Source: Myxococcales bacterium (GTDB lineage Bacteria; Myxococcota; UBA727; JABDBI01). Taken from it: a stretch of DNA of 64,000 nucleotides. This document shows positions 44,642-53,268 of this stretch, one piece after another. The stretch is taken from NCBI GenBank assembly GCA_023898405.1, contig CP060221.1, forward strand, positions 992,001-1,056,000, given 5' to 3'. Position 1 is the first letter of the stretch. Each line of letters starts with the position of its first letter. A model generated the notes under the pieces. The model searched no databases. It was not told where the DNA came from and worked only from the letters and a program-made list of their open reading frames with translations. The position numbers and the translations under genes are program-made.

Positions 44642-44949
44642 AAGCAGTAAAATCAGTTACTTCGTCATGGAATGAGTTGGTGACATTTTTTGATTTCCCG
44701 GCGAAGCATTGGCTTCATATCAGAACTTGCCTTTGCCACGGTAAAGCTTCGCACAAGAAATATCAAAGGTAGCGGGAGCGTCAAAATGGCAGAAGCAATG
44801 GCCTTAAAGCTCTTGCTAGAGGCAGAAAAACGCTGGAGAAAATCCATGGTGCTGAGCAGATTTCAACAATGCTGGATGGAGGCATTTACAAAGATGGGCT
44901 ATTGATAGAAAGTACCTCTGCAAGGTTGGTCCACAACTTTCTGTGGTAA
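44642..44949 (+). pseudogene. C-terminal fragment of an IS256-family (Mutator) transposase
   Basis: Readable in pieces: SSWNELVTFFDFPAKHWLHIRT, then a break, then FATVKLRTRNIKGSGS, AEAMALKLLLEAEKRWRK, and after a one-base frame change IHGAEQISTMLDGGIYKDG to a stop at 44947. This is the order of the C-terminal part of IS256-type transposases, where the second break removes the IEST motif. The rest of the gene is missing. Together with the IS982 relic it marks an old insertion hot spot between metK and clpX. Confidence 0.8.
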
Positions 44950-44982
44950 CTCTTCGCTCCATTTTATCTCGCTCTAGCTTTT

Positions 44983-46230
44983 CTAAGCTGTTTTTTTCTT
45001 TTGATTAAAGGTGAGCTCAGGATCTTTTTTACCTAGGATAACCTCACCCGTAATTGTACAACTCTGAACATTTGGTAAAAAAGGCACACTGTACATGATG
45101 TCGAGCATGGCATTTTCCAAGACTGAACGCAGTCCACGTGCGCCGCTCTTTCTTTCTAAGGCTATTTTTGCAACAGTACTCAATGCATCTTGGGTAAATA
45201 TCAATTCAACTCCTTCAAGAGCAAAAAGCTTTTGATACTGCTTTACAAGTGCATTTTTAGGCTCAGCCAATATGGTGACCAAACTTTCCTGCGTCATTTC
45301 ATCGAGAGTAGCAATAATGGGAAGACGACCAACAAACTCTGGTATAAAGCCGTAGCTAATAATATCGCTGGGTTCAACATCACTCAGTTTCAAAGCCACT
45401 TTATTGCTCTGGGATTTTGTCTGGTCTGAGTTAAAACCCAAAGATTTTGTTCCCATCTTTCGTTTCAAAATATCTTCTAGACCAACAAATGCTCCCCCGC
45501 AGATAAAGAGAATATCCTTAGTATCGAGGTGAACCACTTGTTCCGGTTGGCCATATTTTTTAGAGCCTCTTGGAGAAACAGCTACGACACTTCCTTCTAT
45601 CAACTTCAACAATGATTGCTGTACACCTTCACCAGAAACATCACGGCTGCCGTTCAAGGCATCACCCTTTTTAGCAATTTTATCGATCTCATCCAAATAA
45701 ACGATACCTTTTGCAGCTTTGTGCGGATCATTATCCGCTGCAGACAAAAGGTTTTGCAAAATACTTTCTGAATCTTCCCCTACATATCCAGCTTCAGTAA
45801 GAGAAGTTGCATCCACCACGCAAAAAGGTACTTGCAAAAGTCGAGCCAAACTCTGGGCAAGCAAGGTTTTTCCTGTTCCAGTTGGTCCTATAAGTAAAAC
45901 ATTGCTTTTTTGAATCTGCACATCATTTTTTTCATTAGTAGAATTGATGCGTTTGTAGTGATTATAGACCGCCACAGCCAAAACCTTTTTGGCCTCATCT
46001 TGAGCAATGACATATTGGTCAAGAAATTCTTTTATGGCATGAGGTGTCGGTAATTTTATTACTTCTGATGGCGTGTTTTGTGCCTTATCTTCTTCAATAA
46101 TTTTATTGCACAACTTAATACATTCATCGCAAACATATACACCCGGCCCTGCCACCAATTTCTTTACTTCATGTTGGCTTTTCTTACAAAAAGAGCAATG
46201 AAGCACCGCTGTCGTATCCCGCTTAGCCAT
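44983..46230 (-). CDS. clpX: ATP-dependent Clp protease ATP-binding subunit ClpX
   Basis: AAA+ unfoldase (415 aa) that feeds tagged proteins to ClpP. The N-terminal zinc-binding domain has four Cys (C12, C15, C34, C37). The AAA+ domain shows GPTGTGKTLLAQ (Walker A), IVYLDEIDKI (Walker B), the pore loop region with GYVGED and GFIPEFVGRLP. In most genomes clpX follows tig and clpP; here neither is adjacent, because the upstream side is a divergent cysteine desulfurase gene and the downstream side is IS debris. Confidence 0.96.
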   Translation of the reverse strand: MAKRDTTAVLHCSFCKKSQHEVKKLVAGPGVYVCDECIKLCNKIIEEDKAQNTPSEVIKLPTPHAIKEFLDQYVIAQDEAKKVLAVAVYNHYKRINSTNEKNDVQIQKSNVLLIGPTGTGKTLLAQSLARLLQVPFCVVDATSLTEAGYVGEDSESILQNLLSAADNDPHKAAKGIVYLDEIDKIAKKGDALNGSRDVSGEGVQQSLLKLIEGSVVAVSPRGSKKYGQPEQVVHLDTKDILFICGGAFVGLEDILKRKMGTKSLGFNSDQTKSQSNKVALKLSDVEPSDIISYGFIPEFVGRLPIIATLDEMTQESLVTILAEPKNALVKQYQKLFALEGVELIFTQDALSTVAKIALERKSGARGLRSVLENAMLDIMYSVPFLPNVQSCTITGEVILGKKDPELTFNQKKKTA

Positions 46231-46468
46231 CCTATAAACCTCCGAAGCATAAGTCTATCAAAGCATACTAAAAGAGAAATGGGTGATAATAATATTTATT
46301 ATTCGAACTCATCTGAGCTAACAGCTTAAATTTATTTAGTTTCTCTAAGCAAACGCCTTCATTCTGGAAAAATTTTACGGACTTTGGTGAAAGATTCTTT
46401 GCCACCTTCTTCCCCCTTTTTTCTAAAAAAATCCTTATTACAATCAACTTCTTTGGGAAGTTTTTAAA

Positions 46469-47593
46469 ATGGAGCGCTTATATCTTGATGCCAATGGCTC
46501 TTGTCCACCTTGCCCTGAGGCTCAACAAAAAATAATAGAATTAGCAGGCTTAATCGGCAATCCTTCATCATTCCATGAAGAGGGTAGGCGGCTGCGCTCG
46601 CTCATTGATGATGCTCGTGAACATGTTGCTCAAGCATTGGGATGTAAATCTCGTGACGTAATTTTTGGTTCAGGCGCTTCTGAGGCAAATCGCTTATTTG
46701 TTGATGCTGTCATGCTCAAGGCACGCCAAGAATGTCGTATTCCTAAAGTTATCATGTCTCCTTTTGAACACCCCTCTCTTTTAAAATCAGTTTTGGGGGT
46801 AGCTGACCAGCAATTGATCAGTCTTGAATTGCTTGAGATTGACAAAAACGGCGCATTCATCGATCTCGAAAAAATCAAATATGCTGATATCTTGATCTGT
46901 TGCGAAGCCCATAACGAAACAGGTATCATGCCTGATTTTGATGAGCTTCTCAGAAATACCAATCCTTCCACTTTGGTGATGTCAGATATTTCTCAAAGTT
47001 TTGCGCGTAAAAATACTTTCTGCCATGAAAGAATTGATGTGATGACTTTTTCTGCCCAAAAAATGGGAGGCTTTGCTGGTTCAGGCGGCATAGTAATGCG
47101 AGGCTTAGCAAAAAATCTTAAAGCACCGTGGCAAGGCGGTGGACAAGAACGAGGTTTTAGACCTGGCACCGAAAGCGCTCTGTTGATCGCTGCTTTTGGT
47201 GAGGCTTCTCGTGTTATTAAGCGCACAAGAATGCAAAATCTAGCTTTGGAACCTTTAAGAAATTATTTTGAAACTGAGCTTAAATCGCTCGAGTGCCACA
47301 TCATTGGGCAATCACAAAAACGCCTCTCCAACACCAGCGCTATAAGTTTTGCTCATCCATACCCAGACGCTTTGCGCATCGCCTGCGATATGGCGGGCTT
47401 AAGTGTTGGCTTTGGTTCTGCATGTTCAGGGCTTGCTCCCGAAGGAAGTTTTGCTCTCAAGCGCATGGGGATAGATACTGAACAACAAAAAGCTACTATC
47501 CGCTTTTCATTCGCCCCACATACCACCAAGGATGTGATCGACGAAGCTCTTTGGCGAATCAAAAGTAATATTCTTAAGCCTAAAGAAAGTTGA
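46469..47593 (+). CDS. Cysteine desulfurase (NifS/IscS family)
   Basis: PLP enzyme that takes sulphur from cysteine for Fe-S clusters, thiolation or other uses. The 374-aa protein has the PLP-stacking His in FEHPS (101), the PLP Asp in SDISQS (173), the Schiff-base Lys in SAQKMGG (198) and the active-site Cys in FGSACSG (319). The loop around the Cys is of the IscS/NifS (group I) type. No iscU, iscR or tRNA-modifying gene adjoins it, so its specific partner is not visible. Confidence 0.9.
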   Translation: MERLYLDANGSCPPCPEAQQKIIELAGLIGNPSSFHEEGRRLRSLIDDAREHVAQALGCKSRDVIFGSGASEANRLFVDAVMLKARQECRIPKVIMSPFEHPSLLKSVLGVADQQLISLELLEIDKNGAFIDLEKIKYADILICCEAHNETGIMPDFDELLRNTNPSTLVMSDISQSFARKNTFCHERIDVMTFSAQKMGGFAGSGGIVMRGLAKNLKAPWQGGGQERGFRPGTESALLIAAFGEASRVIKRTRMQNLALEPLRNYFETELKSLECHIIGQSQKRLSNTSAISFAHPYPDALRIACDMAGLSVGFGSACSGLAPEGSFALKRMGIDTEQQKATIRFSFAPHTTKDVIDEALWRIKSNILKPKES

Positions 47594-47800
47594 ACACTTG
47601 CCGATTAATAAAAAGATCTAAAAGACTATTGAAAATCAAAAATTGGCCTTATTTAGCCATTTAATCAAAACATTTACAATTCCTAACTGAATATCAAATT
47701 CTAGTAGAAGCAAGCATTTGTTCACAGTCTTTTGAAAGACTAATTGATTTGTTTAACCAAGCCAAAGCGTGTTCAACCGCCATTGCTTTGAGCACGATCT

Positions 47801-47829
47801 CTTGTCATCCCCGCACAGACAAGGATCCC
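47801..47829. repeat. Dispersed palindromic repeat, degenerate inverted copy
   Basis: CTTGTCATCCCCGCACAGAC followed by AAGGATCCC. It is the reverse orientation of the element at 48051-48079, with several substitutions in the centre. Confidence 0.5.
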
Positions 47830-48050
47830 AATAGAGCACTATTAGGTCTCTATTCTATGTTTAAAAAATGGCACACTCAGTGTCGGGGTTAGCAACGACT
47901 CGTCTCGTAGGATTTACGGCAAGCGAACAAGCTACAAGGAAAAATGTATTAAAAAGTGGAGGTAATTGAAATTAAGATCGATCGAGGAAAATAATCATCA
48001 ATAGGACGATTTACATTATTGATTTTAACTAGGCTAGGTGTTTTTGCTGG

Positions 48051-48079
48051 ATCCCCGCCTGCGCGAGGATGACAAGTGA
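48051..48079. repeat. Dispersed palindromic repeat, copy 2
   Basis: ATCCCCGCCTGCGCGAGGAT followed by GACAAGTGA. It differs from the copy at 21531-21559 by two transitions in the palindrome and is otherwise identical across 29 bases. Confidence 0.7.
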
Positions 48080-48133
48080 TCATGGACAAAAATGTTTTCT
48101 CAGCTCAGCAAAAAATTATTTTCAAACATTCTC

Positions 48134-49015
48134 TCAGCCGTAGATCTCGCGTCTGAAGCGGTGTCTATCTATCTCCATTTTATATATAATGTCTTGCACC
48201 CATTCCATAAAACGCGGCTTCAAACTTTTAGGATCTTGAGCAGCTTTTTTTTGCCACTTGGTGAGCGCTGGTCCACAAGCAAAAAAGAGTGTTTTAGCTT
48301 TATCCATCACCAACTGTTCAATGAATTCATTTTTCGGCCTCCCCATAAAATAATGAGGAGCTAAATCATTAGACTTTTCATCTCGGGTAAGAAAATAATA
48401 CACCTGGAAACGCTCGGGAAACTTAGTTCTCAGCTCCTCTAGTTGGCGATGGAAAATGATATCATCCTTGGTTTTATTAACACTCACTAAAGTGTGCTTA
48501 AAAGAACTTTTTTTGCCCAACAGTTCATCTTTGATAATAGAAAAACTTGGTACCACTCCTGAACCTGCCACTAAATGAATGAGATGATCGGTGTTTGGTC
48601 TCAAATCATCAGGAATAATATAGGCTCCAGCATAACCGGTAAATTCTATTTCACGCCCCACCATGATGTCTGATGCCAAAAATGGAGAAAGCAAAGGAGG
48701 GTAAGCATCGGGACCTGGATGGTAATTTTCAGGTTTTATCGTGATCGATATATATTTTTCGTGAGGAGCAGAGGTTAAAGAATAGGCACGAATCGGCTCA
48801 ACTTTGGATTTTTGGCCTTCAAAATAATTTATAAAATCGCGCAGCTCTGGGAATTGATGGGGATTAATACTGATAAATTGCCCAGCCTTATAGTCCTTGT
48901 GCTGATCATCAACAAAAATATCCAAAGTCCAGGTATCAGGAGTTTCTTGTGTGGCTTTTACCACTACCCCATTTATTATTTTGATTTTTTTTCCCTTCTC
49001 TTGCATATCACTCAT
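48134..49015 (-). CDS. Flavin- and NAD(P)-binding oxidoreductase (ferredoxin-NADP reductase fold)
   Basis: A 293-aa protein with an FAD-binding barrel and NAD(P) domain. The flavin motif RAYSLTSAPHE lies near residue 77 and the pyridine-nucleotide motif AGSGVVPSFSIIKDEL near 170; FACGP near 265 completes the fold. It has no 2Fe-2S domain, so an external electron partner is needed. The family covers ferredoxin/flavodoxin reductases and oxygenase reductases; the exact role is unknown. It is divergent from xseA, with only about 95 bases between the start codons. Confidence 0.82.
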   Translation of the reverse strand: MSDMQEKGKKIKIINGVVVKATQETPDTWTLDIFVDDQHKDYKAGQFISINPHQFPELRDFINYFEGQKSKVEPIRAYSLTSAPHEKYISITIKPENYHPGPDAYPPLLSPFLASDIMVGREIEFTGYAGAYIIPDDLRPNTDHLIHLVAGSGVVPSFSIIKDELLGKKSSFKHTLVSVNKTKDDIIFHRQLEELRTKFPERFQVYYFLTRDEKSNDLAPHYFMGRPKNEFIEQLVMDKAKTLFFACGPALTKWQKKAAQDPKSLKPRFMEWVQDIIYKMEIDRHRFRREIYG

Positions 49016-49111
49016 ATTTTTTTACCGCTTGCTCTTAAAAGCCCATCTGCTAGCCTCAGGTGCTAACAAGCAATCTTATATAGTTTTTTAACTTGGCCAA
49101 GGGGTAAAAAA

Positions 49112-50452
49112 ATGTTTATCGAAACAGTAGAAGAACAAAAACCCCTTAAAGTCAGTGAGCTGGTCGCCCTTCTCAAAAAAGATATTGAGAAGCAACATCG
49201 TTTTGTTCGCGTCATAGGAGAGATCAGCGCTTGGAAAATATGGCGTTCTGGACATTGCTACTTTGACTTCAAAGATGAAAATGCTCTCATTCCTGCCATA
49301 ATGTTTAAACCTCACTTTTCCCGCATCCCCTTCGATATCACCGATGGCATGCAGGTGATCATCAGTGGCCGCCTCAACATTTATCAGGCAAATACTCGTC
49401 TACAGCTCATCGCAGAAAAAATGGAGCCCCTAGGCGCTGGTGCCTTAGCTCTCGCCTATGAACAACTCAAAGAAAGGCTCTCCCAAGAAGGGCTCTTTTT
49501 AGCCGAACACAAAAAAAGTGTTAAACTGCTCAATCAATGCATTGGCATTGTTACTTCATCGCACGGCGCTGCCCTCAGAGATATGCTGCGCATTATTAAA
49601 AATCGTTTACCAAAAGCCCATGTATTGTGCGCCTTCGCCAAAGTTCAGGGCCTAGGTGCTAAAGAAGAAATTGCCTCGGCTCTCAAACTGCTTGATGAAA
49701 GCCAAGAGTGTGATGTGATCATTGTTGGTCGCGGTGGTGGTTCACTGGAAGATCTGTGGGCTTTCAACGAAGAGTTGGTCGCTCGGGCAATTTTTGCAGC
49801 AAAGACACCGGTTATCAGCGCGGTTGGACATGAAACTGATACCTCCATCAGCGACTTAGTGGCTGATATGCGCGCTGCAACTCCCACGCATGCAGCCCAA
49901 ATAGTAACGCCGCTTTTAAGTGACTTGCAACAAAATTTTACCTCAGCCCTCTTTCAACTTCATGCTCGACAAAAAGCTATTCTCACTAAATATCAACTTC
50001 GCCTTTTGAACCAACAAAAACGGATCAAAGAGCCTAAAACATTTTTATTTCGCCATTGGCAACTGCTTGATGATCTAAGCCAGCGCCTGCAAAAACGTGC
50101 TCCTCATCAACTTTTGCGTGCTCGCCAGGAACAGCTTCATAATTTAAAAAACCAACTTTTATCAAGAAACCCTCGGCACAAATTTGAAATATCCCATCAA
50201 AAAGCTGCGGCAATGAGTGAAAAATTAAACGAGCAAATAAAAAAGATAGTAAAAAACAAACGTCAATCTTTGCAGGAAAAACTAGTACGGCTTGAAGCCC
50301 TTTCACCGCTTAATGTACTTGCGCGTGGCTTTACCCTGATAGAAAGCAATGAGGGTGGCGTTCTTACCAAGGCAAGCCAAACCTATCACCAACAAATAAT
50401 TAATATCAGATTTCAGGACGGACACCGAAAAGCCCGCATAACAATGGAGTAA
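49112..50452 (+). CDS. xseA: Exodeoxyribonuclease VII large subunit
   Basis: Catalytic subunit (446 aa) of the single-strand exonuclease used in repair. An N-terminal OB domain (VRVIGEISAWKIWRSGHCYFDFKD) is followed by the nuclease domain with GIVTSSHGAALRD, IVGRGGGSLEDLWAFNEE and PVISAVGHETDTSISD, then a long coiled coil and a C-terminal RGFTLI segment. xseB follows after two bases, and ispA overlaps it; this xseA-xseB-ispA order is common and often continues to dxs, which is absent here. Confidence 0.95.
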   Translation: MFIETVEEQKPLKVSELVALLKKDIEKQHRFVRVIGEISAWKIWRSGHCYFDFKDENALIPAIMFKPHFSRIPFDITDGMQVIISGRLNIYQANTRLQLIAEKMEPLGAGALALAYEQLKERLSQEGLFLAEHKKSVKLLNQCIGIVTSSHGAALRDMLRIIKNRLPKAHVLCAFAKVQGLGAKEEIASALKLLDESQECDVIIVGRGGGSLEDLWAFNEELVARAIFAAKTPVISAVGHETDTSISDLVADMRAATPTHAAQIVTPLLSDLQQNFTSALFQLHARQKAILTKYQLRLLNQQKRIKEPKTFLFRHWQLLDDLSQRLQKRAPHQLLRARQEQLHNLKNQLLSRNPRHKFEISHQKAAAMSEKLNEQIKKIVKNKRQSLQEKLVRLEALSPLNVLARGFTLIESNEGGVLTKASQTYHQQIINIRFQDGHRKARITME

Positions 50453-50454
50453 AT

Positions 50455-50709
50455 ATGACGATAGATCTCAATAATGCCAGTTTTGAAACTTTAATGGATG
50501 AACTTAAAAAAACACTCGCTGTACTCGAAAATGGCGACTTGCCTCTTGAAGAAAGTATGAAAGCTTATGAGTTAGGGGTAAAGCTTGTTCGTCTTGCTGA
50601 ACAAAAACTTGCAACTATGGAAGGTCGTATGGAAGAGATTTTAGCAGACGGCAGCAAAAAAAATATTGACCCAAGTCTTTGTAATGGATCGGCCAATGAC
50701 AGCAACTGA
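50455..50709 (+). CDS. xseB: Exodeoxyribonuclease VII small subunit
   Basis: An 84-aa helical hairpin that binds the XseA coiled coil. It has ASFETLMDELKKTLAVLENGDLPLEESMKAYELGVKLVRLAEQKLATME, the standard XseB core. The start is two bases after the xseA stop, and ispA begins inside its last codons. Confidence 0.93.
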   Translation: MTIDLNNASFETLMDELKKTLAVLENGDLPLEESMKAYELGVKLVRLAEQKLATMEGRMEEILADGSKKNIDPSLCNGSANDSN

Positions 50710-51505
50710 AATCCAAGAACTCAAATCTTTATTTGAGAATGAGCTTAGAAAAGCCCAAAAAAGCTCAGGTTTTTCATCAAAAATTTTGAATGAAAGTATC
50801 AACTACTCTCTCAGCTCTGGAGGAAAACGTTTAAGGCCTTTGCTCATCTTTAGTTATGCTCACTATTTAACTTCGCACAATACTTTTAAAAAAGCCCTGC
50901 CCGCTGCTTTAGCCGTCGAATATGTGCATACTTATTCGCTTATTCACGATGATCTTCCCGCCATGGATAACGATGATTACCGCCGCGGTCGCCTCAGCAC
51001 CCATAAAAGATTTGATGAAGCAACCGCAATACTAGCTGGAGATGCCTTGCTTGCTGATGCCTTTTTTGCGCTCAGCCATGCTCCAGTCAATGCAGCGCTT
51101 CAATGCCAAGAGTTGGCTCTTGCTTGTGGAAGATATGGCCTGGTAAGCGGCCAGGCACAAGATCTGACAACCAAAGAAGGGCCAAAAACTAAAGACGACT
51201 GGATCTGCATCAATCAAGCCAAAACTGGGCGGCTTTTTGAGGCATGCACTACTCTTGCAGCACTCAGTCTTGGCGTAGAAAAAAGCTCCATTGAAAAAGC
51301 TCGAGTCTTTGGCAGAATTTTTGGAGAAAGCTTCCAACTTAAAGATGATCTGGAAGACAGCCAAGGGATCGCACATTTTTTAAGCCACAATGAAATATCA
51401 CAATGGCTCAAAATAAATATTGCAAAAATGCACAGCCTACTTGAAGAAAATCCACGAAATATAAAATTAAAAAAACTCATTTGCCATGTCTTTGGCATAG
51501 CATAG
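50684..51505 (+). CDS. ispA: Polyprenyl (farnesyl/geranylgeranyl) diphosphate synthase
   Basis: Prenyltransferase (about 273 aa) that condenses isopentenyl diphosphate with allylic diphosphates. The first Asp-rich motif HDDLPAMDNDD has the four-residue spacing typical of bacterial FPP synthases (around residues 89-95) and the second is QLKDDLED (about 223). GGKRLRP binds the substrate. It is shorter than the usual 295-300 aa at the C-terminus. Start uncertain: TTG at 50666, ATG at 50684 or ATG at 50696 are possible; none has a strong ribosome-binding site, so it may be coupled to xseB. Confidence 0.9.
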   Translation: MDRPMTATEIQELKSLFENELRKAQKSSGFSSKILNESINYSLSSGGKRLRPLLIFSYAHYLTSHNTFKKALPAALAVEYVHTYSLIHDDLPAMDNDDYRRGRLSTHKRFDEATAILAGDALLADAFFALSHAPVNAALQCQELALACGRYGLVSGQAQDLTTKEGPKTKDDWICINQAKTGRLFEACTTLAALSLGVEKSSIEKARVFGRIFGESFQLKDDLEDSQGIAHFLSHNEISQWLKINIAKMHSLLEENPRNIKLKKLICHVFGIA

Positions 51506-51654
51506 GATTAGCTGTCGCTATCAATATCATGCCTCTTGTGTTTAAACTTTAAGATCATTATTTCAAACTGGATTTACCTGTCTTTGCCTTGACACGATTA
51601 TTGAATATCGCTACAGCCGATGCAGGTAGGATCCAAAAGCTTAAGGTAAACTTC

Positions 51655-52077
51655 GTGGAACTCAATGCAACAATTTTCGTGCAGATATTCATATTCATGA
51701 CCCTCTTGCTATGGTTATCGCGGACACTTTTTAAGCCTATTTTGGCATTATTTGATGAGAGAGAACATAGAATTAGCGGCGCCAAGACTGAAGCATTGGC
51801 AATGAGCGAGCTTGCTCAAGCTAAAGCCACAGAGTTTGAAACAGCATTCGAAAAGGCTCGTTTCGAAGCTCGATCAATGTTGGCTTCTCTCAAACATCAA
51901 ACCGATAAAGAACAGAATGAACTGCTCGACCATGTGAGAAAAGAGGCAAAAGAAAAGCTCGATCAAGCTGATCTTTTGCTGAAAGAAGAAGAACAACATG
52001 TAAGAAAACAAGTCAGTTCAATGAGCGAACTTCTCTCGCAAGAAATTATTAAGACCCTGACGACTCAGAAAGCATAA
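51655..52077 (+). CDS. atpF': ATP synthase F0 subunit b' (peripheral stalk)
   Basis: One of two b-type stalk subunits. It has a single N-terminal membrane helix (FVQIFIFMTLLLWLSRTLFKPILALFDEREHRI) and then a long coiled coil, the b/b' pattern. Starting at the GTG at 51655, preceded by AAGGTAAACTTC, gives 140 aa and the usual N-terminus; the open frame reaches a TTG at 51589 (162 aa). A paired b' and b gene is typical of photosynthetic bacteria and of many deltaproteobacteria. It is followed by atpF after 13 bases. Confidence 0.85.
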   Translation: MELNATIFVQIFIFMTLLLWLSRTLFKPILALFDEREHRISGAKTEALAMSELAQAKATEFETAFEKARFEARSMLASLKHQTDKEQNELLDHVRKEAKEKLDQADLLLKEEEQHVRKQVSSMSELLSQEIIKTLTTQKA

Positions 52078-52090
52078 AGGGAAAGCAAAA

Positions 52091-52693
52091 ATGACTAAGA
52101 ACAGCATAATCTATTTTCTTTTCGGCTTGCTCGTAGAGCCTTTGGTTTATGCTAGTGAAACGAGCCATGGCATCAATTGGTGGCATTTAGGCTCTGAGTA
52201 CAAAGATGCTCCGGCGCTTGGCTGGCTTACTTTGACATTTTTAATTTTTATTTATGCCATGGGACGGATCATTCAAAAACCGCTTTCACTCTATCTTGAG
52301 ACTCGCTCTAAAGATATCAAACGAGCTATTGAGGAAGGTCAACGAGCCAAGGCTCAAAGCCAAAAGCAGCTTGAAGAGTACGAACACAAACTCAAAAGTC
52401 TCTCTCAACAGATCGATGAAATGAAGGAACATTTTAGAGAGCAAGCTGAGGCAGAAAAAAAAGAAAAAATACGGCTTGCTAAAGAAGTTGAATCCCGCAT
52501 CATGCAAGATACCGAAGATACTATTCGCGCTAATTATGTCCGCAGCAAACATAAGCTGGCTCAAGAGGTTATGGAGCTTGCTATTCTTGGCGCCCAAAAA
52601 AAGCTTAGCCAAACTCAGCAAGATGAGATCGATCAACATCTTAAAAAACAATTGCTCAATGATCTTTCTACTCATGCGAGGGAAATAAACTAA
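52091..52693 (+). CDS. atpF: ATP synthase F0 subunit b
   Basis: Peripheral stalk subunit of 200 aa. The first 25 residues look like a signal peptide (MTKNSIIYFLFGLLVEPLVYASE), followed by a membrane helix (LGWLTLTFLIFIYAMG) and a long highly charged coiled coil. A signal-peptide-like start on subunit b is known in deltaproteobacteria. Its stop overlaps the atpH start by one base (TAATG). Confidence 0.88.
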   Translation: MTKNSIIYFLFGLLVEPLVYASETSHGINWWHLGSEYKDAPALGWLTLTFLIFIYAMGRIIQKPLSLYLETRSKDIKRAIEEGQRAKAQSQKQLEEYEHKLKSLSQQIDEMKEHFREQAEAEKKEKIRLAKEVESRIMQDTEDTIRANYVRSKHKLAQEVMELAILGAQKKLSQTQQDEIDQHLKKQLLNDLSTHAREIN

Positions 52694-53232
52694 TGATGTA
52701 CCAACAAGTTATTGCTCGTCGTTACGCTAAGGGCTTACTGTTGTCTTTAAATACAGACGAGCTTGATGATGTATTGAGTGAATTAAAATCGTTTATCGAT
52801 TTGATAAAAACTTCAGCTGAATTGAAACGTGTGTTTGAAGATCCGAGCTTTTCTCCATTAGAGCGCCGCGCTGTGATCGATAAAATTGCAAGCCAAGCAA
52901 AAATGCACAAAAACCTGCATCATTTTTTATTGCTCGTGATCGATAAAAATCGTATTGCGCTTATTGCTCTCATGTATGAGGCCCTCGTGACATTGATCGA
53001 CTCACAAAAAGCACGAATCAGAGTGAAAATTATTAGCGCACTCCCAGCAAGCCAAGAAGAGATCAGAGAGATCACGGATACTTTAGGAGCTTCACTCAAA
53101 AAAACTATCTTGGTGGATTCTTATGTGGATCCATCCTTGCTTGGCGGAATGCGCATTGAAGTTGCTGGCACTATTTTTGATGGCAGTTTAAAAGCCAAAC
53201 TTATGGCTATCGGTCACGAACTCAGAATTTAG
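52693..53232 (+). CDS. atpH: ATP synthase F1 subunit delta
   Basis: The 179-aa delta subunit couples F1 to the peripheral stalk. It has the helical N-terminal domain (RRYAKGLLLSL, LLVIDKNRIALI) and the C-terminal DSYVDPSLLGGMRIEVAGTIFDGSLKAKL motif. It starts in the stop codon of atpF. Confidence 0.93.
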   Translation: MMYQQVIARRYAKGLLLSLNTDELDDVLSELKSFIDLIKTSAELKRVFEDPSFSPLERRAVIDKIASQAKMHKNLHHFLLLVIDKNRIALIALMYEALVTLIDSQKARIRVKIISALPASQEEIREITDTLGASLKKTILVDSYVDPSLLGGMRIEVAGTIFDGSLKAKLMAIGHELRI

Positions 53233-53268
53233 GCAAAATAACTTTTTGATTTTTTAGGTGGTTACATT

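Larger units (their letters stand above)
47594..48133. other. Intergenic region with repeats, no gene seen
   Basis: About 540 bases between convergent genes without a convincing coding frame. It holds two copies of the dispersed palindrome (47801-47829 and 48051-48079) in opposite orientation, which could be the remains of a mobile element or duplicated terminators. The remainder is AT-rich with nothing recognisable. Confidence 0.55.
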
